A stretch of 64,000 nucleotides of DNA, from assembly GCF_001640805.2 (NCBI RefSeq), contig NC_066838.1, positions 19,030,749 to 19,094,748 of the forward strand, in the 5' to 3' direction. The translations under genes and the position numbers were made by a program. Below, in pieces: positions 10,807 to 24,475 of the stretch. The DNA is from Lates calcarifer. Lineage: Eukaryota > Chordata > Actinopteri > Centropomidae. Within the stretch, counting starts at the first letter, position 1. The number at the start of each line of letters is the position of its first letter. The notes beneath the pieces are model-generated. The model did no database searches. It saw only the letters and a program-made list of their open reading frames with translations, and was not told the origin of the DNA.

Positions 10807-12995
10807 CTGGGCAAAGAAAACTCAGAAACATGCTGTCTGCTGTAGTTTATTTTCCTCCCAGAATTTATTTCACCCTATTTGGGCTGTACATGATTTGATG
10901 ACAAATGGTTATGTAACTCCTACCGTTGTCTGTTCTCTCTTGTAAAAAATAATCACAGTGATAACCAAAATCCTACTTAGCTGGATTTGAAAAAGCTATC
11001 CTTTTATTCCCATCACTCACTATGCCCATTGTAGCAATGTCTGGAGGGAAGACAAATCATTGAATAACAAGAATGCATTTAAAAAATCAGCGATTTGAAG
11101 CATCAGTCATGTTGTATTTAAGGATGGGAGTGGCAGACATAACAAGGAGGATCAAGTCTTTGTTATTAAAATTGAATATTAATCTGAGGATGTCAGAGTG
11201 AGAATGTCTTTTGTAAAAAAAAAAAAAAAAAAGTACGATAAGATAAATCCTACTTATACAACTCTGAATCGTCTATTGGCATTACTATCTTCCAATTTCT
11301 TCAACCTGCCCCGTCTGTCTGACGTTTCCTCCTCCACTGACAAAGCCACAAAGAAAGTGGGGTGAATAAACACGACAATCTGAGCTTTATTTATCCTTTC
11401 CCCTGCGACAGTGGCAGTCTAAAATGGCAGAGTTTCGGATATGACCTTCAGTTAGAGTGGTTCTCCATCAGTCATCACTGCCACCCACAGATCAGACAGT
11501 GGATGAGAAGTAGCGGCACCCTTTGTCCTCCTCCCCATCTCCTCTCCTTTTTTTTAACCTCTCCCACAGCCCTCCACAAGAGAATTCTCTTATTTTACTT
11601 TCCTGTCCCCCATTTCTATTTGCTTTTTTCTCCTCATCCTACCCTTGACCTATCTTTATTTGGCACCTATTTTCTTGATGCCTTTCTCTTTATCACCTTG
11701 TCCCATTGTTTCCTCCCTGCATGAGTTAAGAGTCTTGGCAGGGAGCTCGTACAATATCTGGAGTAAGTGCAGAATTCTTAAGGGTGAAAAGATACATGTT
11801 CTGCATATAACACACTTGAATGCAAACAATATATCCCGGAGTGAGAAAATGAAAGGGGAGACAGAGCGAAGGGGGAGCAGATGATTACGAGAATAAAAGG
11901 AAACACTTTATCTGAGTAGTCACTGTAGCCTCACTTGTCCGCCAGTCAACCCATGTTGCCAAGGCCAATAATCTAATGTCTGATTATGTGACACTACAAA
12001 ATACTTCCTTGTTTTTTTTCCACAATTTGTGTTGTTGGATCCTCTTTCTCTCTATGAATCAGCCATGATGAGCAGCTAAGCTTTGGCTAGTCTGATTACA
12101 GTATTCAAAAAGACACAATAGTTAAGAGTGCCCACTTTACATAATGTAGGTATAAAACCCTCATGTTAATACTCCTGAATCATTTCTACAGCCTAAACCC
12201 TCATACAGTCCACAGTTTTCATAAATATAACAGTGTGTTCCCTCCATCAAAGATATTGTTTGTGTGAAAAACACTGATGAAGAGTGTCCACTCTACTTAA
12301 TAAGAGATTCTTTTTAGGTGACACTCTCTTAAATCGCTGCTTAATATCCTGAAAGAAATAAAATATTGACACGCTTCACAATCAGCGCAAAGACAAAGTC
12401 ATGAACAAAGAATACACACACACAGCACACACCGACAGGAAGCTTCAACATCAAAACAACAATGGCTGCAACAACTAAATGTTTTCTTTTACTTTTGTTA
12501 CAGTTTTAAACAGTGACATCAACACAAGCCAATAAGTAGAAGCCATGAGAAGATGTGGCTGTCTCCTTTTTTTCAACCTACTATTCAAATCAGAGATTAA
12601 TCAAGGTCTTTTACACACATTGTTTTTATCTTATTCCTATTTATTTTTACATGTTTTGAATGATTTTCTTTCTCAAAGGAAGGAGAGCAGAACAGAAATG
12701 TTGGGCTTTAAATCGCTTAATTCAGATAAAAGGTAAAACTGGATGCTACTAAGGTAACAGATGCTCTTAGGCTACTCATCTGTACACATCCTTGACTGAA
12801 AGAATGAAAAAGGAAAGAGAGAGGAACAGTACATAGTGGGTCTCAAACTGAACTAAACTATCTGAGGGTTTAACAGCTGTAGCATATTGTTTCACTATCT
12901 TGTAAAATACATTTTAGGATCATATGTTGTAATAAGTTATGAAACAAAATAATATCCAACGCAATAATCTTCAATAATTGTTTATTGTTTATGCT
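10807..12995. other. Non-coding stretch with an A18 run
   Basis: Apart from a poly(A) run at 11215-11232 and pyrimidine-rich sequence at 11520-11720, I see no gene or transposon. The A18 run has no recognisable SINE or LINE body next to it. Confidence 0.6.

Positions 12996-13041
<46 letters not shown>
12996..13041. repeat. (TA)n(CA)n compound microsatellite
   Basis: A short (TA) block runs into about 18 AC units (13005-13041) without a break in pyrimidine-purine alternation. Confidence 0.95.
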
Positions 13042-13043
<2 letters not shown>

Positions 13044-16000
13044 TATTCTTAACAAATGCTCTTATTTTCCCCCTCGGAGCACACTCTATAAAACCCTAAT
13101 AATAAAGACTAGGTTTGAGCATGAGATAAAGAATTACAAAGGCTTCAGGCTACAGTGTGCATCTCCATCCTACTTATTCAGTCAGAACACACTTTAAATA
13201 TAATGCTCAACATAAATACTGTCCTATTCTTGTTATTCTTAATATGTAACAAAATGCCAAACAAACTGCATGATAGTGAGGTGTAAAGCTCAATGCTTTT
13301 AGTCTGACTGTGAGAACAGTGTGAACTAATGTTATCATTTTCAGTAACAATCACTGTGGATGCACAACAGCAACGAGGTAAAATGGACAAGTAAAGAAAT
13401 TAAGAGCAGAATGTGTCATTGCCAATTTTTCTGCAGTCCTCCCTTTCTTTCTGGCAAAAATCTAAAATTAACACTTAACAGCTTTGTTCATTTCATTTAT
13501 TTGATTAGACTTTATATGTCACTGCATGGCATTGTGCTCCTCTGCTTCTGCCAAACTTTTCCTGTCTGTTCTCAGTTCAACTTTGCCCCATGGATAAAAT
13601 GATAACCACATACAGAAACATACAACACTGTGGCTACTACTGACCTATTCACATGGAAACTACACTGCGTAGGTTACAGCAAGGAGAAATAATCATTAGG
13701 AGTGTTTAATATTAAATAACTTGGATGAAAACATATAAATGAAAGTGCATCTCAGTCCAATCCATTGTTTTCTGCAAAATGCTGGTTTGCTAAAGCTGCA
13801 TGTCCTTAATACACTCAAGGGCTTTCCACTGCAAATAAATCATGTATTCATAAATTTATGTGTATTTTGTTTTCTGGGATACTGGAGGATGCAGTGGGTG
13901 AAGCCAATCTTGTGGAATATGTGTACACCAAACTACCACACCCCTACATGTGTGTGATAAGACTGAGTCATGCTTCCTGGAGCTGCAGATAATTCACAAG
14001 CCATCGGGTGCAATTCACACGCAACTAGTCAGGTTCAAGTCAGGTCAGGTCAACTTCTAAGCTTTTAAAACATTTCCTTTCAGTGTGTATGGTGCATCAC
14101 TTAAGACAGAATGAATTCAAATTGAAAATTAAAATTCTGAATGTTATGTTTGTATTTTAAATGCATAACAATTGAGTCTAAAGTACCTGAATTGTTAGAA
14201 AAGTGAGGAGGGATCATGTGAAATCTTGCTAAAGCAAGGGCTTCTCATGAATGCTGTGCTGAGTAAAGCTCCAGCATCACCCATCCCCTCAGGGATGATC
14301 ACCCCCAATAAATGCTTAGCCTGTTTGGACCACTGTGTAAGAAATTATTTGCCCCACAGAAGGTGCAACATTAGTATTTTTGATAATTTTGTACTCATGT
14401 AAGTTGATAAGAAATATAGTGCAAATAAGAAGTGTCTAGACATGTCTCCTCCAAGTGCAAAAATAGATAACACACTGCCTGTTAGCGTAAAGACCAGCAA
14501 GACGTTTCCACAATGTGTCCATCAAAACATGATACACAAAAAGTGCAGTAAATATTTTTAGCTAGAATTGTGAAGGGGTTTCTATAAAGCACTTGTGGAT
14601 CCACTGTAGCAGAACATGAAAAACAGCCACACACACAATAGCCTCAGGGCCAGCAACAGAGCTACAGTGACTGCTACCTGAATGTCTAATTCAGAACTGT
14701 GGACAGCTCCTAAAGTTTGAAGAGGGTGAAGTAGCTGAAGAAAGACAGTATTCACTCCGAGTGCTGCAGCCTACTGACTGTTTAAGCCAGATTTAGTCTC
14801 CTCTGTCAAGATATTCCTGTGGACTTGTTGTAATAGCTTCCAGTGGAGGAATGTATTCATAGCTCAGGAGAGAATTTGACATCATGATGATGGCCACATC
14901 ACTGCTGCAACACTAGACAGATGAGGTCATGTTTTGCATTTATTAGACCTAAAAATGTGTTGACATTCTTTCCTTCACTTTGTGATATACTGTGGAGCAA
15001 AAGTGGAAAAAGTTGAACTGGAAATGTCAAATATGTTTGGCTACCTTAAAGAAGACTCTGTGTAATAATTATTGATACAAAATAAATATGTTTACATTCG
15101 GTCCCTCACTTTGAGATAGAAAATGATGAAAAAGTTCACATTGCAAATGGCTTTAGTTTACTAGATCTCTAGCATTACTAAAAAAACAGAATTGCTGAGC
15201 TTTCACTCTGCATGTTGCCTTTGCTATCACAATCAACACTTTTTCTACTGGCACTGAAAACATGTCAGTGGAAACACTTGCAGTTCAAGCTGCCCAATCA
15301 CAGTATTTATATATCTCCTCTTGTGGCATCATTGTATTTTTTGGAGATGCACGTTTGATCCGACAGCACCTCCAGGAGCCGCTGCAACGCCCCGATGCAG
15401 AACAATAAATCCAGCTTTAGACCTGGACACACCTGAGGCCCATCATCTTATCAGTGAGGCCTTAAATCGCCCAGCATGTGGAAAGAATGGTTAGTCAGTT
15501 GGAAAGAGAGAGCCAAGGAGACAACAGCTCAACAACAACAGATCAAGTGAATGAGTCCTGGTGAAGCTCAAATGCTATTTTTTGTGATCCTGGAAAACTG
15601 GTGGACCTCCAGGTGCTTTTTTGGCCCTACCAATTCTCTCTCTTATTCTCTGTATATATCCTTGTTCAGGTATAAAACTAATGTGCAAGGCTGAAGAAGG
15701 AAAAACTATCCTACCACAGTTGTTCCATAATGACTATCTGCTCTCTCTGCTGTCCTCTGCAGGGAGAACTGTAGCACTCCCATGGTGACAAGGAATGAGG
15801 GAGAAGGATTAGGCTGTGACCGTGGGATGGCTAATGGCGATAAAACACTTTGAGGACAATAAAGAGACAGGAAGTTAAGTCAACTAAGACATATTTGACC
15901 GGTGGAATGAAGAGTAAGATAAATACAGAGTTGTAGATGAAGGGATGTGAAGTGGGAGAGAGGAGAAATGTAGTGATGCAGGGCCAGCCGAGGGATCGGC

Positions 16001-17920
16001 GCACTCTGTCTCGCTGTCACACCCAACAGGCACCACTGTCAATCACACACACACACTTCACACCATAAGGAATGATACACCCTCACAAAAACATGCACAT
16101 AGACACACACAAAACTATTCTCACACACAAAAATGCACACATAAAAGGGTATGTATATGTGATACATACCCAAAGTGCATGCCAGTAAATTAACACATAA
16201 AATGCTCATATTCAGTGTAAAGAAAAATAATATGAATCGATAGCCTTGAAGGTTTTATGTTTTTTTATGCACATTTCAAAGTGCGACAGTCTATCAAAGG
16301 ATAACATTTATTTTCTGAATCTCAGTGGCCACTGAGTGAAAAGGTGAAATGAAGACATATTTCTACTGTGCAAGGATGAATAGTAAGAGTCTTTTTTATT
16401 CATCAATAACTGAGCAAAAACAGAGAGGAGAGAGGTGAGAACACGAACCACGTCTTTCAGAACCATCTCGGTTTCGTCTTTGTGATAAAAGCTGTCATTA
16501 CTTCAGTTTGCTCCCCGCTCCTTTTCATGGTTTATTGCATTGAACTTTAGCCCCACATTTGATGATATAAGTTGTTTCAAGTCTGAAAGTGGGTATGTGT
16601 ATAACACTACAAGGAAGCACTCAGCCAAAGAGACAGAACTAAATTAAGTGCGATAAAGTGCAAGTAAGGTACATGATGAATGGCCATTCAATATCAGAAT
16701 AATGCAATGTTAATGTCAGATCTTTTATATTTGTTTTAATGTGACCTGCAGCACATAAACTGTGGAGACATGTAATAAAAATGCCAACAAATCCAGTGAT
16801 TTCAGCACCAATATTTTTTTCTCCCTCAACCATTACAAATAAAATATTTGCTGCAGTTCATGGTTGACTTATATTAAGGAAAAAGTCACTGCACTTCATC
16901 TAAAATGAAGTACATCTCACATGGGATGTGGATAAATAAGCACAGACATCTTCATAATGGACCTTTGCCACTTTCTTTTAGGTTTTCATCCCCTTAAGAA
17001 CAATTTTTAATGACAAACAATGGTGACACCCGCACACTTCATAAAATAATACACTCTGTGCCACAGCCAAAACACACTTGAAAAATCTGCCCCCATGGAG
17101 TCTTCTGTGAACTCATTTTATTCACAGCATTAAACCTGTTATCACATGCACATATTAAACCACGCTAGCTTGTCCAGAAGTACACAGGCAAAGCTTTTAA
17201 GCAAATGGCAGTTGTGTAAACTAAAATGGCAATGTTGAAAGTCAATTCAATAATAGCTGAAAGCCATTACAACATTGTCATTAACAAGGTTGCTGGAAAT
17301 GCAATTAGCCCCCTCACATTGCTCACAGCAGCTAGCAGGGAGACGTTACAATAAAAAAAAGAAAAGAAAGAAAAGAATAGACAGTAAAATAACAGAGGAA
17401 CCTGAATGAATGATAATACAACAAGATGAAATGAAAATACAAAAAGATGAGATAACAGTGAGTGAACACATTTTAGAGGAGATGCATTAAGTCCAAACGA
17501 CAACTAAGATATGACAGAAGAAAGACTAGCCTACAATAGCCACCTGTTTTCTCAGTATTGAACTATTCATTTTATTTTTACTCATACTATACTAAATCCC
17601 CTTGCGCCCAAAACCTGAACACAGAAGCACAGCAAACTCTTTGATTACCCCAACAACAAAACACCTTCCAAGTCCTGAGCTGCAGTAATCAATTTTAAAC
17701 ACCCTAGACCAGGGATTCAAGCATTAGCAGTGCTGTTATTAAAGTATGAAAAAGAATATAGAAAGCCGAGACAGGCAGTCTGACAAGTCTTTTCTTTCCC
17801 CTCCTCTGAGTTGCTATGAGACTGCATTTGTTGAAACGTTAGTGAAGGAGGATGAGGTCGTGGCTAAATGAATGATAGGCATCACTGTCACACAGCAGAC
17901 TTCCAGCAGGTCTCCTTGGA
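13042..17920. other. Non-coding stretch, no gene seen
   Basis: About 4.9 kb of mostly AT-rich complex sequence. From 13960 to 16630 no open frame reaches 60 codons. Degenerate CA/ACA-rich sequence occurs at about 16040-16145. No transposon end, tRNA or recognisable coding motif was found. Confidence 0.65.
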
Positions 17921-17950
17921 GATAAGAACCAGCTGTCTATCCCCCAACAC
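17921..17950 (+). repeat. Repeated GATA/E-box motif, copy A
   Basis: The 30-base string begins GATAAGAACCAGCTG and ends CTATCCCCCAACAC. It matches copy B at 20660-20688 with one substitution and one missing C. It joins a GATA motif (GATAAG) and a CAGCTG E-box three bases apart. Flanks of the two copies do not match, so the shared unit is short. Confidence 0.7.
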
Positions 17951-20900
17951 GCCGTCGTCAAGGTCACTACTCTGCTTATTATGGAAAAGCCGCTCCTCCT
18001 CGAAGCTAAATTCTGAATCACAAAACTCTTGTTACTTAAATACTGTAAGACATAGCGACTCTCTTTTTCCGAGATCAAACTATCTTGGCAATATGACAGA
18101 TCTTACATTTTTAACACTGTGTCAATGTCATGAACGATAACATGGCTCTAGATCACAGTTTGGACATCACAATAGTAGCTGTTACATCAGCAATACCAAG
18201 AGAGATCTCACGGGTGTAGTTATTAACACTTTTACATAATTCAGCACCACTTATGGAGAATTCCTTCTGAAATTTATCAAGGGAGTTCAGTAGTGTAAAC
18301 AGTTTTTGTTAGTGTGGCTGCCTGTCAGCATGCATCTGCAAACATGGTGAAACTATGTGAAATGGCATCTGTTCCTAGTGTATAGTATTTGGCAGTGTGT
18401 TGTTTTTGTATAGGAAGGGGTTGGGGTAGCACTGATATCTCAGCGCAGCACTAAGGCAGCAGACGGGAGGGTAATGAGGAGGCAAATATGATTAAAACCA
18501 TCTCCTCAGGCTGCCTTGGACCTGCCATTAAACCAGCGGACACTCCTCATGCCTAATCCATCACACTGCTTAGCTCCCACTGAGAGCAAGGAGAGAGACG
18601 ACTGTTTGTTACAACACCCTCAAACCCCCAATCTCTCCTCTCTAAAACATAACTAACACTCCAGGAGGCTCACTCTTTATTAAAGATCTGCCACTGAAGC
18701 CCCTGGACACGGGTCTGGTGACACAGGGTTGGGACATCTTGGATAAAAACTGCTATATTGTATGTACAAATCTATGAGAGGAGTAAAAGCCTTTCTAAAA
18801 TGACTCTACAAGACTGACCCCTGCCTACTATAGATCTAAGCATCAAAAATCAGAAACCAAAATGTTATCACAAAACAAAGACAATTCAAAACAGGATTTT
18901 GTAAGCATGACAGACCTGCATAACATACAATAGCTGGCACCTCCTACTATAAACCTTAAGTAAAGTGAAGACAAAAAACATAAGCTCAAATTTAGTTTGG
19001 GAACTAAAGCAAGAAACAGTTGCCCAGTGATAGAGATTTGTTGCCAAAGCCATGCGAGTGTGCAAAACAGCACATGCCAGAGACAATAAATTACACAGAA
19101 CATTAGCATGAGATAACAAATCAAGATCATCTCATCATCAGCTACAGACTACATCTACTGCCAGATAAAAACACTGGGATATTACTTACATAGATTTACC
19201 TGTTTGTCTACTAAAAACAAAGCTGATATGGCCAAAGAGACACCGCATCCATGTTTTGTCTAATGTTTGTCTATTTCTCTCTAAGCCACTGATAATGCTG
19301 ATGTAGATGTGACTAATCTAATCTACTCTTGTCCACAGTCCCTTTTAATGCATCTTCTACACCAGCAACTCCTGCAGTCAGATACTGAAACACCCCCATA
19401 TAATCCCCTAAAGACACAAGAATCGTGGATTACAGCTGGAGAGAATCCACAGGCGGCTCACTGGTGAGAAGAACATGTTGGATTGTTGTGCAAAGCCTGT
19501 AGGATAATTATCAGCAGGAAGCATAGCCTGTGGAGAAATAAGGCATCTTGTGCCCTAGGCCCTCTAAATGAGCCCTGCAGACCAGCTGAAAGATGCTGAT
19601 GCCTCTCTTTATTGAGGAAACGAGAGGCAGTTCCATTAAATGAATGAGGACTCCAGGGTTGCACAATTTGAGTGGAATGCTAGATGCTAGAGTGCTGCAT
19701 AAATATGACTGTGAACGGAAGGCTTGTGTGAATGGCCAACATTGATAGAAATAAGATATACTGTGATGTGATATAGGATTCAATAGATCACGTCTTACAG
19801 CATTAATAATATATAATTAATTTATTAATACGTTCTTAACGGAATGGTGTGTATTGACAGAATATTAATGCCTGTGGATTCACAGAATGAATTAGGAGTG
19901 CATCTGCAGCTGTACATACTGCACAGTACACAACAATGCTGCTGCAATTCTGAATACTGTAAATGGTCAGAATCCAAGAACAGCACATCTCTTTATGTTC
20001 CTCTGTTAAATCTTTTGCTGAAGTAGCATATGTAAAAGGTCAGGGTCCACACACGCAGATGCAAACATTGCTCACAAACAGACATGTGAAAATACTGGAG
20101 AAAAACTGATATAAAACCCATATACATCCAAGATTTTAGTCAATGTTGACCCATTTTAGTGCACTAATAATAACTGAAGACCAGATGTATTTTCAATGAG
20201 AATTGAATGTCCTTCTGTTGTAGCTGATAGAGTGCACTCAGTGTGGCTTTCAGTTTCGGACAGGAACACCTCTGTCTACGAAGCATGGAAACAAAATGTT
20301 TGACTTGTTGATGTATCCTTACAAAACAAATACACACTCAACATATGGTCCCCTTTGCAGTAAAAAGTCTGTATGCACACGGAAATGAGTGAATGAATGT
20401 TGACAGCCTTGTCCCCTTGCTTTGCTCTGTAACCTGATTTGTTGTCTGTCCTCTCGGCTTTGTGCCTAAATTAAAATGTGAAGTGACCTCATCCCTTTGC
20501 CAAAAATTCAGTTTCTTGATTGAAGCCACTGATTTCCTCCCCTATCCTTGATCATGTATCTGAACCAAAACTTGATGCCATTTGTTAAACCTGACACCAC
20601 AACCTCCATTCAAATCCTTGAGGGGCACGAGAGATAATTAAAGTGGGAGTGTGGTGGCAGATAAGAATCAGCTGTCTATCCCCAACACAACACACAAAAC
20701 CATAGCCTTGTTGGAAGAGCATCTATAATTACTATAGTGGTAATACTGGCTCTGTGCAACTCAAAGACACAGCATCCTCGACTCATAAGTGACATCAGAA
20801 AAACAAGATTAGCAATACCCCACGTCCTGAGCCAACACTCAGTGTGCCAGAAATCTGAGTCCTTATCCATAAAAGTCCAGGCAATCTCTACCCACAAAGA

Positions 20901-22198
20901 ATATGAAGGATAACAACCCCTTAGCATTGCTGGTCTATAACCATCTGTCACCACATGTAAACAGTAAATACAATATTCTATTCACTTGAAGTGGGTAAGT
21001 GTAGTAACTGTCACAAGGCCACTATGGCAGCCGTTATGGCATTCCCTTATAGTTACTGCACATAACTGACAGAGCAGTTACAAGCAGCTGTTGAAACAAA
21101 CCATAAAAAGCATGATTAGTATTAGTATTATGACTGTTATAAGGTGTCTAAATTAATTGGGGCCTACAGCAATTTTTTGATGCTTCAAACACTTGCTGGT
21201 ACCTACACTGGATTCTTTTCTGGGTTGTTCAAGCTGATGGTGAGATTTTAAAGTGAATCTCACTGATGCATTTCAGTGTAAAGTTCTACATATAAATACA
21301 GATAGTAGATTAATATCCAAACACTGATACATTCATGTTATGAGAGCCATTTTTTTAAAATAACCAGACTAATAATTGGGATAATTTAACTGTTACAAGT
21401 ATTTTACTTTCCTATTCAGTTTTTCTCTACTTTCCTCACAAAGATTCATTTGGTTATCCCACAGGGATTTACTTTATGTGGCGTTAGATAAAAATCCAAA
21501 CAGCCACAGGGCGAGCACCCAATGTGTGCACACAGGCATTTTATATCACTGTCCTTGCTTATGAAAAATACTGTAATTATGGTTCAGCACAGTACAGTCT
21601 GTCAGCTGATAGCAGAAGGAGCCAAGACCAGCCAACTCATTACCATCTCTCGCCTTCATGGACATTAAACAATCAGGGAAGATGGTGGGGCTGGTGGAGA
21701 AGATTGACCGCTCTGTTTACATAGCGACAGGAAAAGGGGGATTTTAAATGAGGAAGTTCTCTGATCCAAGTCAGGATTTGGATTTTTCTTGCTCTGTGTT
21801 TAAGGGGGAGATGGAAAGGGTTTGTTTTAGAGGCATTGCTGGAACCAGAGCCATATGTTTGATCTGGACCTGATATCCTTCCTTCATGTGAGAGGTTCAT
21901 AATTCAATTCTTACTGCCTAATGATGACAATCCCAAGTGTGGTCAGATTGGATCTTGTGCCAACACTGGACCAAGTTTCCCACTGAAAATATTTAGCGGG
22001 TTGAGCATGTGTGTTGCATTAGGGCACTCCTGGGGTGAGTCGGTTTAGCCGGGACACAGAGAGAGATTAGAGCCAGATAAGTACAAGACCTTAATGTTTT
22101 ATGACACCCGAGGATGCTTTCATCTCCTCTGCACTGACTCACACAAAATTATAAACACTCACACATGGAACACAGAAGCATATGCACTCATATGCACT

Positions 22199-22201
<3 letters not shown>
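17951..22201. other. Non-coding stretch, no gene seen
   Basis: It includes copy B of the GATA/E-box motif and a weak minus-strand exon-like segment at 19190-19210 (21 nt between agctttgtttttag and gtaagt). Just before the large microsatellite there is a small direct repeat of CATATGCACT (22180-22200). No domain-bearing frame is present. Confidence 0.55.
20660..20688 (+). repeat. Repeated GATA/E-box motif, copy B
   Basis: The 29-base string begins GATAAGAATCAGCTG and ends CTATCCCCAACAC. It is nearly identical to copy A 2.7 kb upstream and in the same orientation. It could be a remnant of an unrecognised transposon, a local duplication or a selected binding element. I found no third copy by eye. 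Confidence 0.7.

Positions 22202-22253
<52 letters not shown>
22202..22253. repeat. (AC)26 microsatellite
   Basis: Twenty-six uninterrupted AC units, the longest perfect dinucleotide array in the window. The 'histidine-threonine' open frames across it are artefacts. Confidence 0.98.
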
Positions 22254-22257
<4 letters not shown>

Positions 22258-23149
22258 CAGCCGCCAGTTACAATTTAATCATTTCAGTCAAGCATTGTAT
22301 TGCTTGTTCAACCAAGCATATCTCTCCATCTCTTTTTCTATTTCTTTGCTTCACTTGGAAGAAATTTCTATTTTATGTGTGTGCTCACCACCACTCAGTC
22401 TACTTTGGGGCAGCACTGTCTGTACTTCCTGATTCTGTTTCCATAGTGACTGCGACAGAACATTTCCTCTGCAGTGATGGATTCTAAACTAACGTAGCAG
22501 CCATGATGACACGCAGATCAACTCTGCTGACAGCGGTGATAACTTTCTCCTCCCAAGACTCAAACTGCCTCTCTCCCTGTACCCATTTTCTCATTCCACA
22601 CATCCATTCATTTACATGTAAACATTTCTAGCACTGATGGATAAGAATCTTACATACTGAACTGCAGTTCATGTCAGGCAGTGGTAAAATATCTAGTTAC
22701 AGGCTAGAGTATAATCATCAAGCTTTCTGGTGCGCCATCAAAACTGCAGATGACAGGAAAATGGAGTCCACTCATGAATCAAGAAATGCAACATGCACAG
22801 CAATAAATAATTCTAATCTGTAGTTTTTGCAAGAGAAGCAATAAATCCCAAGAAGGATTTTTCTCATACACCTGTTCTGTTGGAAGAGATTTACAGCTCA
22901 CTACAGTGAATACTATAAGACTTATTGACATTTACATTCAGCACCTTTCTTCACCTACAGCAGCAGACCCCTGGGTGACCTATATGCTGTTTGTTGTCAG
23001 CCTAATGAATTTGCCATTATTAATTATTTCTTGAGAGAGGGAACAGGTACAGCACAACTGCATGCTGCAGGGCACTAATGGGAAGACTCCTTTCCACTTC
23101 CCCATGCCTCTTCCTTTTGAAGTGGTAATGGGCTTAAGGTGCGTGTAAT
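22254..23149. other. Non-coding stretch, no gene seen
   Basis: Complex sequence with no named element. A string GTTTCCATAGTGAC at about 22438 resembles an RFX/X-box motif. Confidence 0.5.
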
Positions 23150-23275
23150 TTCCTGCCGATAGCGGATGTGGGAGAGGGCCACACCTGGGCGCGCAGGATA
23201 AGGAAGTGGGACTCAGGGCTCTCCCAGCGGCGCCGCTCACCATCCTTGCTATCACGTGGCTGATAAAGGAGCAGG
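23150..23275. promoter_or_regulatory. Candidate regulatory module, CpG-rich, GATA/ETS/E-box motifs
   Basis: Eight CpGs fall within about 110 bases in an otherwise CpG-poor window, including a perfect 12-bp palindrome AGCGGCGCCGCT (23226-23237). The motifs include CACCTG (23182-23187), a GATA-ETS composite GATAAGGAAGTG (from 23197), CACGTG (23253-23258) and a second GATAA (23262). GATA-ETS and GATA-E-box pairs are well-known enhancer grammars in vertebrates. The functional call is inference from motif density alone. Confidence 0.3.
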
Positions 23276-24006
23276 TGTGGCACTGAAGTAGGATACTGAT
23301 AATACTAGCAGAAGGAGTGTCCTTTAAACCGTGACAAGATGAACTGCCCGAACACTGAAGCTGGGATAAGTTGAGTTAACAGTCACCGGGTTGATGAGAG
23401 CTACCGGTGACTGTGGTTGAATGGGGGAATGAAATGGCATCTTCTGAAGCTATATGTAGCTACAGGGTTTTCTGGAGAAGTATGTTGTATATAGCATACT
23501 CATGAATATTTTTCAATGCATAGAGCATGGAAATGATACCTTGGATAGAGTGCACTGCAGAGTCAACCTGTGCTTTATAATATTTCCTGTTGACACATCA
23601 CATTTAAGGCACACACAGCAATGCATTGCCCTGACAGCCTGACACACTAAATTATAGATTATTCAGAAATTTACCACAAAGGTTATACTGTGTACTGAAT
23701 AATAAGTTGGAATATATTTAAAAAATCAACTGCAACAAATACTCTGTGTATTCCAAGGTACACCAGCATGCAACTGTATATTGGCTGAGCACCTGTGCAC
23801 TTTATAAAGCCCCACAGTGCATTGTAGAAATTCCAGTTTGCACCACAGAGTGTGCAGCAAGAGTTTAGGGGTAAGTAGGTGGCTAGGAGGATGGATGGCA
23901 GCCTCTGTGTCCTCTAAAGTCTCCTGTTGTAGGCCAGAGCTGAGTTCACCTTCATCTATCAGCAGCATCGCTGTGACCACTATAACTCATCTTCACCTAC
24001 ACAACA

Positions 24007-24097
24007 AGATATGGAGGGTGAATGTGGAGGTGGAGAGAGAGAGGAAGAGAGGACAGAAAGTGGAAGAAATAAAGGGAGAGATAGAGGAGAAGAGGAT
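24007..24097. repeat. Purine-rich tract
   Basis: About 90 bases are almost entirely A and G on the plus strand, built of GGAGG, GAGAGA and GGAAGA blocks. Confidence 0.75.
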
Positions 24098-24324
24098 CGT
24101 TGCTTGAGTACTACAAATGTTGGATTTTGCATGAAATGGGTGCGCACAGACTGACTGTCTCTAATGGAGACATAAAAGAGGGTGGAAAAACAGACACACA
24201 AACATGTCTAGTATCAACGAATACACAGACGTTAACATTCACACACACAGAAAGACAGTGTGTGTCAGAGGCTGGCTCTATTGGATTACCTGAGGACACA
24301 CTGTCTGTCTTTATTGCAGAGGTC

Positions 24325-24475
24325 CTTGTCGATTAAAGTTGCTGATAAATTGATTATGCCTCAAGGCCACCTGCTGGGCGCCGTCTGGCAACAATCAGGC
24401 TCAATAGTAAATCAATATTGCATAAACCGGTTATCATAGCCCATATTGATCTTATCAAGGTATATGGAGGTAAAG
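24325..24475. promoter_or_regulatory. Candidate enhancer with clustered homeodomain, ONECUT, GRHL and GATA motifs
   Basis: This repeat-free 150-bp block packs GATTAAAG, CTGATAAATTGATTATG, ACAAT (SOX-like), two ONECUT-like sites in opposite orientation (ATCAATA at 24411 and TATTGATC at 24444-24451), the full GRHL palindrome AACCGGTT (24425-24432), TTGCATAA (POU-like) and CTTATC (GATA). There is no open frame of note. Such texture is typical of vertebrate conserved non-coding elements. Conservation cannot be judged from one sequence, so the call rests on motif density. Confidence 0.3.

Noticed and set aside
13960..16630. Search for tRNA, snRNA or microRNA genes
   Set aside because: No cloverleaf B box, no U-RNA opening and no known microRNA seed-plus-hairpin was recognised here or elsewhere in the window.
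22094..22487. Two overlapping ~100-codon frames
   Set aside because: Both are created by the (AC)26 array, which lacks stops in these frames.
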